64,000 bases of DNA, taken from contig CAJQUW010008745.1 in assembly GCA_907163375.1 (NCBI GenBank), forward strand, positions 248,001 through 312,000, in the 5' to 3' direction. This document shows positions 1-12,289 of the stretch, in pieces. The notes beneath the pieces are model-generated. The model was not told where the DNA came from. It worked only from the letters and a program-made list of their open reading frames with translations, and made no database searches. This DNA comes from Prostheceraeus crozeri. Taxonomy: Eukaryota > Platyhelminthes > Polycladida > Euryleptidae. Numbering within the stretch: the first letter of the stretch is position 1; each line of letters begins with the position of its first letter. Both the position numbers and the translations under genes were made by a program.

Positions 1-3000
1 TAGCAAGACAAAAAAGTAAAATTCCAACAGATTTTTCTTTCAGTGGTTGTGATTTGTTTACATTTGTTGTTCTTTAATCTTTCTTGCTTTTGAAGAGAAT
101 ATTATCATCATGCATGTAGGTGGACATAACATACTGTTGAGTTTTGTTTTATTTGTTTTTGTACTGAGTACATGTATTTTCAGAGTCTCCTATTACAGGC
201 CCTTGTTTGCAATTAATAGTCATAATTATCATAAAGTCAATCACAACCAACATTTCATAAAGACGAATAAATATCTAACTCAAGAGCTGATAAAGTTCGA
301 CAACCGTGAGTTATGTTTTTATATTGTCCACGTGATGCATGGCTTATGTTAGACAACCTCCTAGCTTTGCACCAGGTAATTCGCTTTCTGTCGGCAGCAG
401 AACAAAGCAGAATCTTGATTCTTTTGTAGAATAGCGGAATTCGGCCGAATTTATCAATTTTAGATGTCACCTGTGTAATTAAGTCAGAAACTGAAGTGAA
501 CGATCCGAATTGACTCTCATAGACGAGATCTTTGCAACAGAAGTTTTAGTAATACGTAGTGCAATAGAAACATAGCTGGAGCGTTCACTCTCCCAATGCA
601 AGAACATTTCATCAAACAGAAGAGAATCTTTGAAGGAAAACTCCCTTTTCATACATCTCTTTGTTCTCTGGAATAGTTTTGCGCCCCGAATTCTTGATTT
701 TCATATGCTCTTTAGCTTTGGCTTGTTTCACTGTTATCAACAAAGTTATGCATCAAGAAATAGCAAAAATTGACATTCTCTCATATTCATGAATCGTACA
801 TGTACAGTAGACCTCCACTTGTAGATCACTTGTTCAAAATTAGATGTTCAAAGGCTATGGATATGCCTGTTTTAAAAAAGATTTTATAGAAAGTGATGAT
901 TATTGCGAAGTCTACATCAATTTTAGCATGTTTTGCTCTTCGCTTCGTCGGATAATGTTTTCAACATCTGAGTAATAGAGGATATTGCAGAAACCAAATC
1001 GATTACCAGAAAATCAAATGAAGAACTGCGAGATGTTATATGCAATGTACACGTCACAGGGTTGCCCTTTTGAGCGGGATTTTCCCATTCGATGGGAATA
1101 ATAATTTCAGTCATGGGAATTCCCATAAAAATATGAGAAGTTCCAGAATAACTGAACAACATTTCGGAGCTCTGTTGCACGCCCTCATAGAAAATACATC
1201 AAAACGATGTGACTTTTCATTACTATAGAAAATTAAGGCATGAAATGATTGCAAAGTGGGCGTGGAATTCTTCTTATCTTTACTGACGCTTTGCTACAAC
1301 AGACACATTATTTTTAAAATAAAATTGAGCAATGTAAAATAACAAAATATGCTTGACGCTTACACATGCATGCTAAAGAAGCGATAGTAAACTTCTCATT
1401 TTGATTCAGAGTCAGACTACGCGATTCAATGCACTTGTCAGATGAAATGAAAATAGCCAGGTTGAAATTTCCGTATTTGATCTTCACAGGGACATGTGGG
1501 ACATGTGGTTTACTTTCAAACTTAGGCACTATATACAGAATTGCTATAAAAGTTTTATTTTCCTCTATTGTAAACTTTAAATCGGCATGCAAAAAGAATT
1601 CAAAAAGAATTGAATTTCTTAATATTGTCAATATTATCAATTATCAAAGACAACTAAAATGTCATCGACATACCTTCCATAAAATCTAGGTGAAAATGCT
1701 TTACTCATCTAACTCTACTATACGTTATACACAAATATATTCGCTAACGTAGGACTCAACGATTGGCCAACGCCATCGATTTGGACGTACTTGTTTTGGT
1801 ATACATTGCTATAAAAAGACAGGCACTCATTGACCGCAAAACCTAATCACTTTTTGAAAATGGTTAATGGAAAATCTCTTTTCTCAAAAGTCGAATACTT
1901 AGTTGTTTTTTATCATTGTTGTTTTCCTGGTATTGCTAATTGCAATTGTCATTGTCAGCTTATGAACTTACTATGTTTGTTCATACTGTTGCATCATTGC
2001 AAACACATTTCAAATTACGTTGATAAACAGAGATAGCGCTACTATTTGCTACTTTATGATTTGCACTTACAATAGATTCCGCTTATTGCAATCACAGTTA
2101 ATAGAATCAGTCGTGTATTACAATCATCTCTATTTAATTGTAGCAAATTCGTTTAATCACTCTAATAGTTCACTTTGGCCCGAGGTGATTTTAGCGAGCA
2201 CAGTAAGTTGCATGATCATACCGAGTTTATGAGATGACGGCCTTTTATGCCAATAGTCTACATAAAGCGTGTATATGGTGATTGTCATGCAAATGTTTTG
2301 TAGCTTTCAACATGCAAGAATGATGACATTTCGGCAAGCATTTCCACATTGTCTGAAATTTCAGATATTTCCCGGGATCCCGAGAGGTGAGAATACGACT
2401 CCCCACTATGCGAATATTTATGAAAGTTAGTGATAGATTATCGAAGCCAAAATTCATGAGCTTGCATAAGCAAACCTGACATCGCACATCAGCAGTTAAA
2501 ATGTCTAAAAATAAAACAGCTAAGTATATTGACCTACAAAACATTTTGAATACAGGCCATCTCTTTTATGCACCGATTGTGAAGATTGACTTGTTAATGA
2601 ATTCCAAGTTTCGGTAGTGAGTGGAATAAGCTTCATCAGCGATATGGACATTAATTTGCAGGAAATAATGAAACTGTCAATCACAATATGTATTTTTCAA
2701 TGAGTAGGAGATAAAATCGGTGAGTCAGAGTAAAACATAGTATCTGACATTGCCCGAAATCGGAGACAATTGACTATTGAGCAATGACCTTTATAATTCC
2801 ATGATAAAGTAGATTTGGCTGGTTCGTGTTGGTAATGATGAAATGGCTGCACTCGTATTCGAGGAAATATCTTATTCCCTTGAATTCCCTTGAATTAAGC
2901 AAGTCTTCGCTTCATTTGACAAAAAGAGTTTTACTCGACGTTTCGGGTCCAGACACTTCTTCACTGAGTTAAAGCTGAGTATTTTACTGAGTTTTAGTGA

Positions 3001-3600
3001 CTGAAAAAATAATGAATGGTCTGTCGCTTTCCTCGTCGTTTGGGTAAAATGAATCTTCCAGTTTCTAAGCAAGATGTGCGTCAGAGACATTATGCATATT
3101 GAGAAACAGAGTGATAAAAATTCTGGGCGTTCTCCAAGAAGTGTTCAGCAATTCATGTCACACTTTTTACAACTACACATAAGATTATGAAGCGTTTTCT
3201 GTAGACGATTCAAACGATTACAATCTTTTGCAATCATCATAATTAATGGACCACAATATTCAATGAAAGATCGGGCTGCTGAATAGCACGTATTCAAATC
3301 CTTCTTGGTAGCAATTGGCCTTCATGTTCCAAGTACATAAAACCGTTGAGACACAGCTTTCATGATCATACAACTTCCAAGATCCTATTAGCATCACTGA
3401 AAATCTTGCACGAAGGAATTTTTGTGCACCAAAAACACACACAGCAAGTAGGTATATTTCAATAGTCAGAAATTTGCACTTATCCTGATGAACAGATAGG
3501 TTCATATCAAAATGCAATTTCAGATATACGTGTACAGTGACATAGCATTCTGATTTTCATGAAATGTATGTGGAATATGGTGGAATTGATGAATCACTAT
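1..3600. other. Gene-poor AT-rich stretch
   Basis: I see no convincing gene here. Open frames are short (at most about 108 codons), overlap on opposite strands, and lack coding-like composition or recognisable motifs. No RNA gene or transposon was recognised. It could hold intron or intergenic DNA of a host gene outside the window. Confidence 0.5.
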
Positions 3601-3840
3601 TTGGACGGGAGCTACTGCCACTTTATTCCTAAATTCGCGCACAAAGGGCTTAATAGCATGGATTTGTAGATCTTGAACCGCTGAATACAAAAAATCAAAT
3701 TCTTGAGTGTCACAGCCAGTCGCTTTCGGTTATAGGCAGGGCTAAAGGATTCTCATTGGAATCCAATGGTAAAATTCAAGAAATATCTATGGACTTTGTG
3801 CGCGAATATAGGAAGAAAGTGTCAGTAGCTCCCGGACTAA
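3601..3840. mobile_element. MITE-like foldback element, 240 bp
   Basis: The two ends form an inverted repeat of about 47 bp (3601-3647 against 3793-3840) with roughly six mismatches. The shared core reads GGGAGCTACTG, then CACTTT, TTCCTA and ATTCGCGCACAAAG. The centre has no coding capacity. This is the architecture of a non-autonomous DNA transposon. The target duplication is unclear, so the superfamily is not assigned. Confidence 0.7.
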
Positions 3841-5379
3841 TTATTGCTACATTCTATCATTACAGCTAGACATCAAAATATATAAATCGTCAGTCTAGAA
3901 ATAGAAATTTTTCAATTAGAAAACATTAAATATAATAATGAATCATATATAATTAAGTGAAACATTTCCTAGGCATTCTTTCTATGCAGTGAATACGTAA
4001 CTGGAAAAGGAGAGAAACTGTGATCGATAAATTGTCACAAGACAAGTGACCCTTAAGCTTGCTCGCTAAAAATTTGATGCAGCTTTTACTAAGGATGGTA
4101 GCGTTCGATTCTTGTCAGAATCCTTGTAATGCGTGGAACAAGAATATGCAACTTGTATTTGAATCAGATCAGTAGTTGGCTACTTTTTTGAAGAAATAAT
4201 TAATGTGATAACTTTCAATAAAACAAATGCATTGATGAGATGAAAGTTAAATTAAAAACATGATATAAAAGATAATCAGAGACGTAAATAATATTGACGT
4301 GCCTAAAGTAAGCTATCTAGTATGCTTTCTCTCAGAATTTGTTTTCAATCTTTACTTGATTTTTTTAAAGGAATATGCTTTTTAGACCAAAAGCTATCAA
4401 CAGTTCTCCTAATGGATTGATGAAGTTCAAAATTGAAGCTAATGAAGTCAAATTGATGAAAGTGCTTGGAGTGAAATTGAAAGAAATAGTGAGTCATTTG
4501 TAGTTGTTAATTAGCTACAGTTCGTGAGTTAACGTAGGTCGCATCGTAATAAGAGTTCTTGTTACACAAAGCATCCGATAATTAGGCTAAAATCTTAACT
4601 AATAGAGCGTGCTGAGTCGAAGTGGCGGTTGATACTTCAACACACAACATGCCTTATCAGCTACATATGAGGACCATATAAAAATACTGTTTGTCAGATG
4701 TACGCTAGACTGAAGCTTCAAGCTAACGATATTCCTGCTTATGTCGGATGCTAAAATGTCTATAGATGGCTCTCTAGCCGGTCTATAGATGGCTACTTCG
4801 AGAACATCTATACACCGGTATCTAAATTAATTTGTCTACCTACCGTAAACCTAACTGTCTCCCGCAATTTCTTGTCGGTGCACTGCAAACCGTGCACAGT
4901 AAAAAACATCTTACAAAATTATCAGCAAAAATACAATTTTGGGGCATCAACTGCTTTTCACAGTCTTAACAGAAAATATCCGGAAATTTATTCACCTTTT
5001 TCTATTTTTAGCTGATTGTAATTGTGACATCATCAATCAATATATTGTGACCAAAGATGGACAATCTGTATCCGCATCCGCGCGATCCCAGATGAGGATA
5101 CGGAAATTTGTTATCTTGCGGATGCTGATTGAAGATTTTAAATGCTGCGGATGGAAGATTCAATCAACAAATTGAAAGATCCACATTCCGCTTTCTGAGC
5201 AAAATAAAATAACATGTACAAGCACAAACAAGTCCTGCAAATTTATTGACGCTGTACATAGACTCGAGGCTGAGTTTCAAGCAATAACCACATCAGCACA
5301 GTACCTGTAGTACACAGGACCTATGTAGATTACATGCATAGGTGCATAGGCTGTACTGTTGCACGAAAGACTTTGAAGT
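3841..5379. other. Gene-poor AT-rich stretch
   Basis: No gene is supported. A short imperfect duplication (TCTATAGATGGCT twice, around 4757-4795) and a run of related GCGGATG-type words near 5065-5160 are the only local structure noticed. Confidence 0.45.
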
Positions 5380-6190
5380 TTTTATCATAGAGCAAGTATA
5401 TTAGTTGGAGTGATAACTCCTCATTTATTAAATCCACAATGTGTATACACTTTCGATTTTATTAAATGAACTCGAGGTGAATACAGATGGCTATTGCTAC
5501 CAAATGTGAGATATTCAAATTTTTGCAATTTTGAAGAAATTACCATGGAATTGACTGATCATGATACTAACACAAAAGGAATGATTGTGTTCTACAGATC
5601 CTGCGTGTCATGGCGGCCTTGGAGAGGCAATGTTTCTTACATTAGCAATGCGATGGGTTGCTACTTTAATGCTCATCCTCGAGAGTGCATTTTCTTAAGC
5701 GTGATCATATCACAAGGAACCTGCCACTGGTAGAGCAAATTAACTTAATAAAAGACAATGATTTCAATTAAATTTAAAGATGTAACATGGGTCCACATCA
5801 CTATTCAGATTCAAGAAATAAAACATTAATTTAGTGAATCATAAAATCATGCCGATGAAAATTGAATTAAAAACTTAAAAATTTTAGCCAAGAAGTCACG
5901 AATAAGATCGCGATTTTTTCGTGAAGACTTCCATTATAATGCGGTTCATTAGATTTCCTTGATCATCAGCATAATTTCCGCTTAGTTACGATGCTTGTTA
6001 CCAAATATTCATTCCTTTTGATATCCAACTTGTTTCATACTACTTATAAAAGGGCGTCATGTCGGTCGTATATAAATTGGCAAAAATTTAGCTTTTTCAT
6101 AACCGCTCAAATAATTTTTAATTTTTTGGACCGCAGGACCGTAATCTCGTCAAAAAACTTTATCTTTTGTTACAAACATTTTCACTATAT
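5380..6190 (+). repeat. Interspersed repeat family, copy A
   Basis: This stretch resembles 14170-15360 on the same strand (copy B) and 45390-46145 on the opposite strand (copy C). Shared landmarks are a CCACAATGTG/CCCCAATGTG word followed by TCGATTTTATT, a CATGAT..TA.CA.AAGGAAT segment, a TGTCATG word, and near the right end GATATCCAACTTGTTTCATACTACTT. No open frame is conserved among the copies, so it looks non-autonomous. Its right edge abuts the Penelope tail at 6205. Confidence 0.65.
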
Positions 6191-6410
6191 ACAGATATAT
6201 ATATATCCAAAAATGATCCCCAAAGAAAACACAGTATCAAATAAAATCCCCGATCGGTTTCACTTCATTCTCAGCAGCTTGTCAAGGGAATGATTTATTA
6301 ATTAAATCTATGCATATACATGTACATGTACATAAAATTCAAACTGAAATAGCATTCAGCACAGGTTTCAGCAACTCAATGATACGTCGTTCCATAGCTT
6401 CCCTATCAAC

Positions 6411-7461
6411 ATAGAAGTAGATAATAATACACTAGAATGGAAGTTTGATATCTTGCTTATGTGCAGCGGTGGCACATGGAAAAATCTATGGTTTGTAGAT
6501 CATATTCGATCTAAAACATCACATGTATATCATAGTCATACTAATCGCCAATTAGGTTGTGGAGGTTGTTGACAGAAAATTGCAGGATTTCATGAAGAGA
6601 ATTGTAAGTGAGATGGTGGCATTGTTTCATGTGAAATAGCCTACTATTCAATGGATTAATATAGTGTGTCTATTTATAGCAGTCATTGACAACTATTTTC
6701 CAATTTTTCTATACTGAAATGCGAATTAAAAATTGGTTCACAGAGTCATAATTGAAAGTGGTCAGTGTGCTGTTTTGTAAGAACATCTGAAGAATTCACA
6801 GAAAGAAAGTCTAATTATTGGATAATTTCTCCTTCAAGCGGTTAAGAAACCTGGCACTTTTCTGGAATAAAGATATTGAAAGCTTCTTTACCGACAATCA
6901 TTTCTCAAATAAATGAAATGTTGCAGGAACTTTTCAATTAATCAGTGAATGACACATGTGATGTAGTGTGATGATATTTTGGAAGCTGATATTCGAATGC
7001 ATGCCGAGATTTTGAAAATTGTTCAAATATAGTGAACAGGGGAACCCTTCAACGTAAAATGAATACTCTAAGATTTCTTGGCCTCTGATTTCAAGCTGGA
7101 GTAATGCATGTTCTGTAAATCGACATTACAAGTTGCATATGTTTCTGATTATGCTCTTGACAGATTATAGGAGCGATATTTCTAAATGATTAACGTACAG
7201 AACGTTTTAGAGGATTTCCTTCTTTGTCATCCTGTCGATGCAGTATTTTGTAGATTCATTATTGCTTTTGTGCACATGATCTTTGGACAAGGGGCAACAA
7301 TCCAGATCACAAATTGGCTTGATAAATATAAATGCCAATCAGAAAACATGGATGCCAGCTCGCACAATTTGCATTCTGCCCCAACTAATTTCCCCCTGAG
7401 TGTGCCATAATTTTCATGCAATTTCCATTCTAGGACTTTCTATGGTATTGTTAATTTCTAT
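6411..7461. mobile_element. ~1.05-kb insertion inside PLE1, possible non-autonomous DNA transposon
   Basis: The stretch interrupts PLE1 between its GIY-YIG domain and its tail. The intact arrangement is visible in the inverted copy at 9000-9333. Its ends are imperfect inverted repeats: ATAGAAGTAGATAATA..CTAGAATGGAA on the left and the reverse complement of ATAGAAATTAACAATA..CTAGAATGGAA on the right. No transposase is encoded; the open frames inside are short and opposed. About 13 bases of PLE1 at the junction are unaccounted for. Confidence 0.55.
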
Positions 7462-8189
7462 GGTGCCATCTGATAGAGAGGAGCAGCCTCAAATTTCTTT
7501 GATAATGAACTCCCACAAGAAGCTATGTGCTTGCTCATGCCTAAGATCCTATACTCTGGACGAAACATTTGCTGCCTATGTACTGTGAGCCTGTTCCTGA
7601 AAATATCTCCGGTCTGACCTATATAGAATTCTTGGCAACCTAGGCACCTAATAAAATATATAACATTCTTCGAAGTACAACTGAGATTACGCTTTACCTC
7701 AAAGTTTCTTTCGCAATTACCAACCTTAAATTGGATGGTTTTTCCCGTTACTAAGATATCACAGCAACCGCGCCTAGGTTCTTCACACTTAGTAATCCCA
7801 GTTATAGTCCTTCTATTGTTATTACTCAAGATATTCAGGAGGGACCTAGGTTGCCTGAAAGATCGACCCATTCTAGTCTGCTGAAAGGGTTCCATTAATC
7901 TAAGACTGTTATAGGCTGGAGCGACCACCTTCGAATATAGATTTGGATTGTTCTTATTAAAGGTGCATACAAAAGGAATAACGTCATCATTGATAGCAGA
8001 CGTGTTTCTGTCACTAGGTCTGGCATCAAGTACGTTTTTGGCACGTTCAACTTGGCCATCGATTAGTGATTCCGGATAATTTAATCTCATGAGAGCATGC
8101 TTCAATTCGCAAAGTTGTTTCTTTTGATGACGTTCATCAGAGACGATCCTATAAATGCGCGTAGCTAAAGTAAAAGGTATATTTACCAA
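7462..8189 (-). pseudogene. Penelope linker and GIY-YIG endonuclease (PLE1)
   Basis: C-terminal part of PLE1. It starts in the 'IPFTLATRI.RIVSD' region that follows the RT thumb in Penelope proteins. It passes a basic linker with FRQPRSLLNIL and a Cys cluster (KCEEPRRGCCDI). It ends in a GIY-YIG nuclease: VIYFIRCLGCQEFYIGQTGD then RNRLTVHRQQ, with the YIG tyrosine and the R..VH helix retained. This nuclease nicks the target DNA. The reading frame runs into the insertion at 7461, so the last ~28 residues (visible in the inverted copy at 9000-9196) are lost from this copy. Confidence 0.9.
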
Positions 8190-8263
8190 AACATGTTTAG
8201 GATGACCTGAGTTAAAAGGAACATATGTACGACTGTCAGTTACTTTACGATGAATATCAGTTT

Positions 8264-8968
8264 CTAACTTTTTACGGTATTAGATTTATATAAGTGGACA
8301 TCTAAGAAATTTATGCAATCAGTTTTACATTCAAGGGTAAATTTTGTATTATTGTTCAATCTATTTAAAATGCTATTGAATTCTGTTATACTGCCATATT
8401 TGTTGTTCCATAAAATAAAGCAATCATCTATATAGCGAATCCAATTATTCCTTACAAAAGTTGCACTCTCATGATCATAAACATCCTCAACGATTACGTA
8501 CATTCTTTGTTCAAGGTATGCCATTACAAGTATTGCATATGTAGGGGCCATTTTTGTGCCCATGGCAGTACCCGCTATCTGTAGATACGTCTTATCCTCA
8601 AACGTGAAGTAGTTGTTTTCTAATATATTTTTAATTGCACCTATTAAGAAATCCTTTGAGAACCTTGAAGGAATAACTGTTTGTCCAATGTCTGATCTCA
8701 GCCAAAAGTCAATAGATTCTAAACCCAGCGAATTCGGAATGCTTGTGTATAAAGATACTACTTCAAACGAGACAAAAAGTATATCATCTGTATTATCAAA
8801 ATTAGAGTTAGAAATTTTATCAATGAAATGGTAGGTATCTCTACAATAACTTGGTATATGTGGAAGAAAAGGTTTCATAACTTCATCTATGAAGCAACTC
8901 AAATGACTCGTGGGGGCGAAGGAGCTCGACACTATTGGTCCGAATTTTAATTCACATGGGACTTTCAA
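8264..8968 (-). pseudogene. Penelope reverse transcriptase domain (PLE1)
   Basis: About 234 codons of a Penelope-type reverse transcriptase, which copies element RNA by target-primed synthesis. Visible motifs in order: KFGPIVSSSFAPTSHLS (the 'RPI..S..gpT..ls' block), VSFEVVSLYTSI (motif A), a GTAMGTKMAPTYA block (motif B) and WIRYIDDCFILW (motif C, YIDD), then INFLDVHLY. The fingers region and the N-terminal part seen in PLE2 are missing because the element is 5'-truncated. The motif A Asp is replaced by Glu (SFEV instead of SFDV), which is a further sign of decay. The frame stops shortly after NFLDV; the downstream part continues in another frame. Confidence 0.88.
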
Positions 8969-8999
8969 TTTTGTATAAGGTTATATAAAGTACATAGGC

Positions 9000-9333
9000 A
9001 GCAAATGTTTCGTCCAGAGTATAGGATCTTAGGCATGAGCAAGCACATAGCTTCTTGTGGGAGTTCATTATCAAAGAAATTTGAGGCTGCTCCTCTCTAT
9101 CAGATGTCACCGTCGAAAACAAAGGTTAATAGGGAAGCTATGGAACGACGTATCATTGAGTTGCTGAAACCTGTGCTGAATGCTATTTCAGTTTGAATTT
9201 TATGTACATGTACATGTATATGCATAGATTTAATTAATAAATCATTCCCTTGACAAGCTGCTGAGAATGAAGTGAAACAGATCGGGGATTTTATTTGATA
9301 CTGTGTTTTCTTTGGGGATCATTTTTGGATATA
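9000..9333 (+). mobile_element. Inverted copy of the PLE1 3' end
   Basis: Plus-strand copy of the last part of PLE1. It codes for FRPEYRILGMSKHIASCG through to LLKPVLNAISV and a stop (9005-9196). The tail follows, with an alternating ACATGTACATGT stretch, the TTGACAAGC..GAAAC hairpin and CTTTGGGGATCATTTTTGG. The same text occurs on the minus strand, split between 7462-7590 and 6205-6410. Head-to-head terminal copies are a known product of Penelope insertion. Confidence 0.88.
9246..9285 (+). ncRNA. Hammerhead-like hairpin in the PLE1 tail
   Basis: TTGACAA, a small hairpin (GCTGC..), then GTGAAAC and a GGTCGGGG-like segment resemble the catalytic core layout known from Penelope termini (core, stem II, GAAAC). 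The CUGANGA core is only partly matched, so activity is doubtful. Other copies lie at 6248-6290 (minus) and 12555-12595 (plus). Confidence 0.4.
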
Positions 9334-9359
9334 ATTCAAGTTTTTTGATTTGTCTTATT

Positions 9360-9364
<5 letters not shown>

Positions 9365-9391
<27 letters not shown>
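9365..9391. repeat. (TA)n microsatellite
   Basis: About 13 TA units directly left of PLE2. A similar (TA)n run lies to the right of PLE2 at 12524-12546, so PLE2 probably entered a TA microsatellite. Confidence 0.95.
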
Positions 9392-9588
9392 GTTCAATAA
9401 ATTCACTTAGAAGTGTAAACGAAAAGCACAACTCAAGCCCAACCGGTTTCACCTTTATCCAAGGCTTGTCACGGGCAAGTGAAATATATTTCATAAAATT
9501 CAAAAGCTTGTAAGCTATCAAAGAAATAGAGAGGCAAAATACATTGGATGACTGTTGTCATAGATCAATACATGTAGACGTATAGACA
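9392..9588. repeat. PLE2 left inverted terminal repeat
   Basis: Reverse complement of 12290-12487, nearly identical by eye. It includes the hammerhead-like motif on the minus strand (about 9440-9478). The first ATG of the leader frame falls exactly at its inner edge. Confidence 0.9.
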
Positions 9589-9974
9589 TGTATTGGCAAC
9601 CAAGAGAAATGGGTAAGCTTCAAAGTAACACTAATGACTATCGGGTACGAAGGAATCAGCCTCGTAATTTTTATAGATCATACAATGATGCTAGATTTGT
9701 AAGGTCCAATAATTTTCAAAACAATAGAGCAATTCCTGACCCTGATAGAAGGAACAATTATCCCAATTTTGACAGGAGAAATTACAACAGTTACAACCGC
9801 ATTCCTAACAATGGAAGAGGTTTTTCAAATGGTAATCGATATAGAACCAATTTTAAAAGATATAATAATTTCAATTCAAATCGTAGCAATTTGCTGGAAG
9901 ATTATGAAATAGCAAATCTTAACACAGAGCATGTATCACATTTCAATAACGATAGTAATCATTTTTTATTCTAA
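9588..9974 (+). CDS. PLE2 Arg/Asn-rich leader frame
   Basis: A 128-codon frame starting MYWQPREMGK and rich in Arg, Asn, Tyr and Phe (many RR, NN, RN and FN pairs). It has no hydrophobic segment. Its composition suggests a disordered, positively charged nucleic-acid-binding N-terminus like those reported upstream of RT in some Penelope proteins. The ATG is the first after the terminal repeat. The next coding block starts about 35 bases downstream in another frame, so the two may once have been one protein. Function is inferred only. Confidence 0.55.
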   Translation: MYWQPREMGKLQSNTNDYRVRRNQPRNFYRSYNDARFVRSNNFQNNRAIPDPDRRNNYPNFDRRNYNSYNRIPNNGRGFSNGNRYRTNFKRYNNFNSNRSNLLEDYEIANLNTEHVSHFNNDSNHFLF

Positions 9975-10009
9975 ACGACCTAAAAACTCTAAATTTCTCA
10001 AGCTACAGC

Positions 10010-10632
10010 TTGACAGAGGTGGAGAGAAACCTTCTTTCAAAAGGATGCAAATTTACCCCTTTGCCTAGTACAAATTTGAGAGGCTTATTTGATGATACGG
10101 TGTATTTCTGTAGAAGACTACGTTTAATAGATTACTTTAAAGATGAAAATCAAATAGAAGAAAATGCCACATCAACTACAATGCAAATAAAAATGATACG
10201 AATTTTGAACCACCCAAAGGTTTGAACCCTGTTCTGGATAACAACATAGATGTTATGCTAAACGAAACTAAAAAATTAGAAAATGTACCGAAAAGGAAGA
10301 GTAATGTAAGCAGGGAGGAGAAAACTGCATTGAAAAACCTTCGTGATCTAGAGCATATAATATAACAAAAGCCGACAAAGGTGGATCGTTCGTGATAATG
10401 AACTATAATCGATTATAAGAATTGCATCTACGATGAGCATTTAAATGACACGAATACCTACAGACCCATTTTTAAATATGATGTTAATAGCACACTAAAT
10501 CCTATCAAAAGATACTGTAATGATTTCAGCCAGTGTTCAACGACTAAAGAGACTAAGTATCTTAGTAAGTTTAGTGCAGATATCCCTTTTATATACGGTC
10601 TGCCAAAAATACATAAAATTGCGAGCTTACAT
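10010..10632 (+). pseudogene. PLE2 Penelope N-terminal region, decayed
   Basis: Starts with LTEVERNLLSKGCKFTPLPS, which matches the 'lLskGl.F.PtP' block at the N-terminus of Penelope proteins. Further along the strand are a basic stretch, a KADKGGSFVIM segment (the conserved 'KADKG...V' motif) and IYGLPKIHK, the first RT block. The text lies in more than one frame and is not translatable as a single protein. Confidence 0.75.
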
Positions 10633-11300
10633 GTGAATTTAGAATCGATGGATAAATATGGCTACGCTGAAACCAACTTACCAGAAAATTTAAAATTACG
10701 CCCTATCATGTCAAGCGCTAAAGGGCCTACTAATCACCTGAGCTTCTTCTTAGATGAAATTTTGAAGCCTTTAACTTTGAAGCTTCCCAGCTTTTGTAGA
10801 GATAGCTCTCATTTCATCTCCAAGTTACCAACATTTGTGGAAAATTCGTCCTTTGTGTCTTTTGATGTAACGTCTCTATACACAAATATTGATAATGATT
10901 TAGGACTTACAGCAATTGAATTTTGGATAGAAAATTACAGAGATTTGATCGAAGAAAGATATACAACTAATTTCATATTGAAAGGAATCTCTATTGTCTT
11001 GAACAATAATTTCTTCAGTTTTGAGGACAGGTTTTCCTTCAAATTTCTGGTACCGCTATGGGCACAAGACTCGCCCCTACATACGCATCATTATCAGTTG
11101 GCTTCCTGGAAGAGAAAATGTACGCCCATATGAAAAATATTTTGCATGTAAATGATTTTGATTACTTTCACATGCAGTGGGTGAGGTACTTGGATGACTG
11201 TTTTGTGATTTGGAGGGACTCGTTTGGGGACATAGAAGAGTTTCATGAATTTTTGAATAATATGAATAGCATGATAAATTTTACAATGGAACAGAGATAA
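10633..11300 (+). pseudogene. PLE2 reverse transcriptase core
   Basis: Carries LKLRPIMSSAKGPTNHLS, VSFDVTSLYTNI (motif A with its Asp), NNNFFSFED, GTRLAPTYASLS (motif B) and WVRYLDDCFVIW (motif C). These are Penelope RT signatures and align with PLE1 block by block. The first half (10633-11133) and second half (11058-11300) lie in different frames, so the domain is interrupted. The Asp residues of motifs A and C are retained. Confidence 0.85.
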
Positions 11301-11301
11301 A

Positions 11302-12146
11302 TTGAATTTTTTGGACGTAACAGTTTACAAAGAAAATAACAAAGTTGAGACTGACATATTCTATAAACCTACGGATGGTCATAACTATGCCCCGTTTAAT
11401 TCCGGCCATCCTAATCATGTCATTCGTAATATTCCATACACCCTTGCGAACAGAGTAAGCAGAATAGTATCGAAATCTGAAAGAAAATTAGTACGTTTCA
11501 ATGAACTGAAAAATCAACTACTTGCCCTTGGCTATCCAATCCCTCTAATCAATGATTCGATATCAAAAGCAAAAAGTGAGATCACTAGGGTGAAGAAAAA
11601 CCAACATTCCAGTTTAACGATTCCCTTTATTTCCACATATAACCCAAATAAACCGAAACTTTTCCGGGACGTTATTGATCCAATCTTCACTGGTTTAAAA
11701 GTGCATCCGACTTTTAGAGACTGCAGAATAAGACGCACATACCGTCAGCCTCCTTCACTACTCCGGCAATTGAGAAAAAATAACAGGAAACATGAGTGGG
11801 TGCTACAAAATGTGGTTATGGTAGATGTGAATGCTGCCATTACATCATCGAAGGTGCAGTGTTTTCTTTTAAATTTGGGGACGAAATCAAACATTTTCAC
11901 GTAAAAGCAAATATGAACTGCTATTCAAAAGACCTGATTTATGTTATGAGATGTCGTGGTTGTGAAGAACTTTATGTATGGCAAACAGGAGATAGCTTGA
12001 GATCACGTGTAAGAGTCCATCGACAACAAGTAAGAGATCATAAATATCAAGTATTGCATGTAAGTAAGCATATCTCCTCTTGTTCAAAAGATAATGATTC
12101 CCCCATTTTATGTCATGCCTATTTTGAAATTACCAAGTGGAAGTAA
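11302..12146 (+). pseudogene. PLE2 RT thumb, linker and GIY-YIG endonuclease
   Basis: Begins MNFLDVTVYKENNKVETDIF, then IPYTLANRVSRIVSKSERK and the basic YRQPPSLLRQLRKNNRK linker. After a frame change it shows CGYGRCECCHYI (a Cys cluster) and LIYVMRCRGCEELYVWQTGD followed by LRSRVRVHRQQ, a GIY-YIG nuclease. The YIG motif reads YVW, an unusual change that may have weakened the nuclease. It ends at a stop at 12146, a few codons short of the expected C-terminus; the terminal text continues in another frame to about 12218. Confidence 0.85.
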
Positions 12147-12289
12147 CAAAATAATGCGGGAGTCGAAAGAAAAAATGTGTATGGAGATTCTGAAACCAAA
12201 ATTAAATAAGGATAATTAATGAAAATAAAGAAGTTGTATACTCCCAGCAATTGTATGAAGAATATTTGTCTATGTCCTGAAATTTATCT

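Larger units (their letters stand above)
6205..8990 (-). mobile_element. Penelope-like retroelement PLE1, 5'-truncated
   Basis: Minus-strand Penelope-like element with reverse transcriptase (8264-8968), linker and GIY-YIG endonuclease (7462-8189) and a 3' tail (6205-6410). The C-terminal codons and tail are separated from the rest by an insertion at 6411-7461. The 5' end is truncated inside the RT and abuts an inverted copy of its own 3' end at 9000-9333, an arrangement typical of Penelope elements. RT and endonuclease lie in different frames, so at least one frame break is present and the copy is inactive. Assignment rests on the RT plus GIY-YIG combination, which is diagnostic of Penelope. 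Confidence 0.9.
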
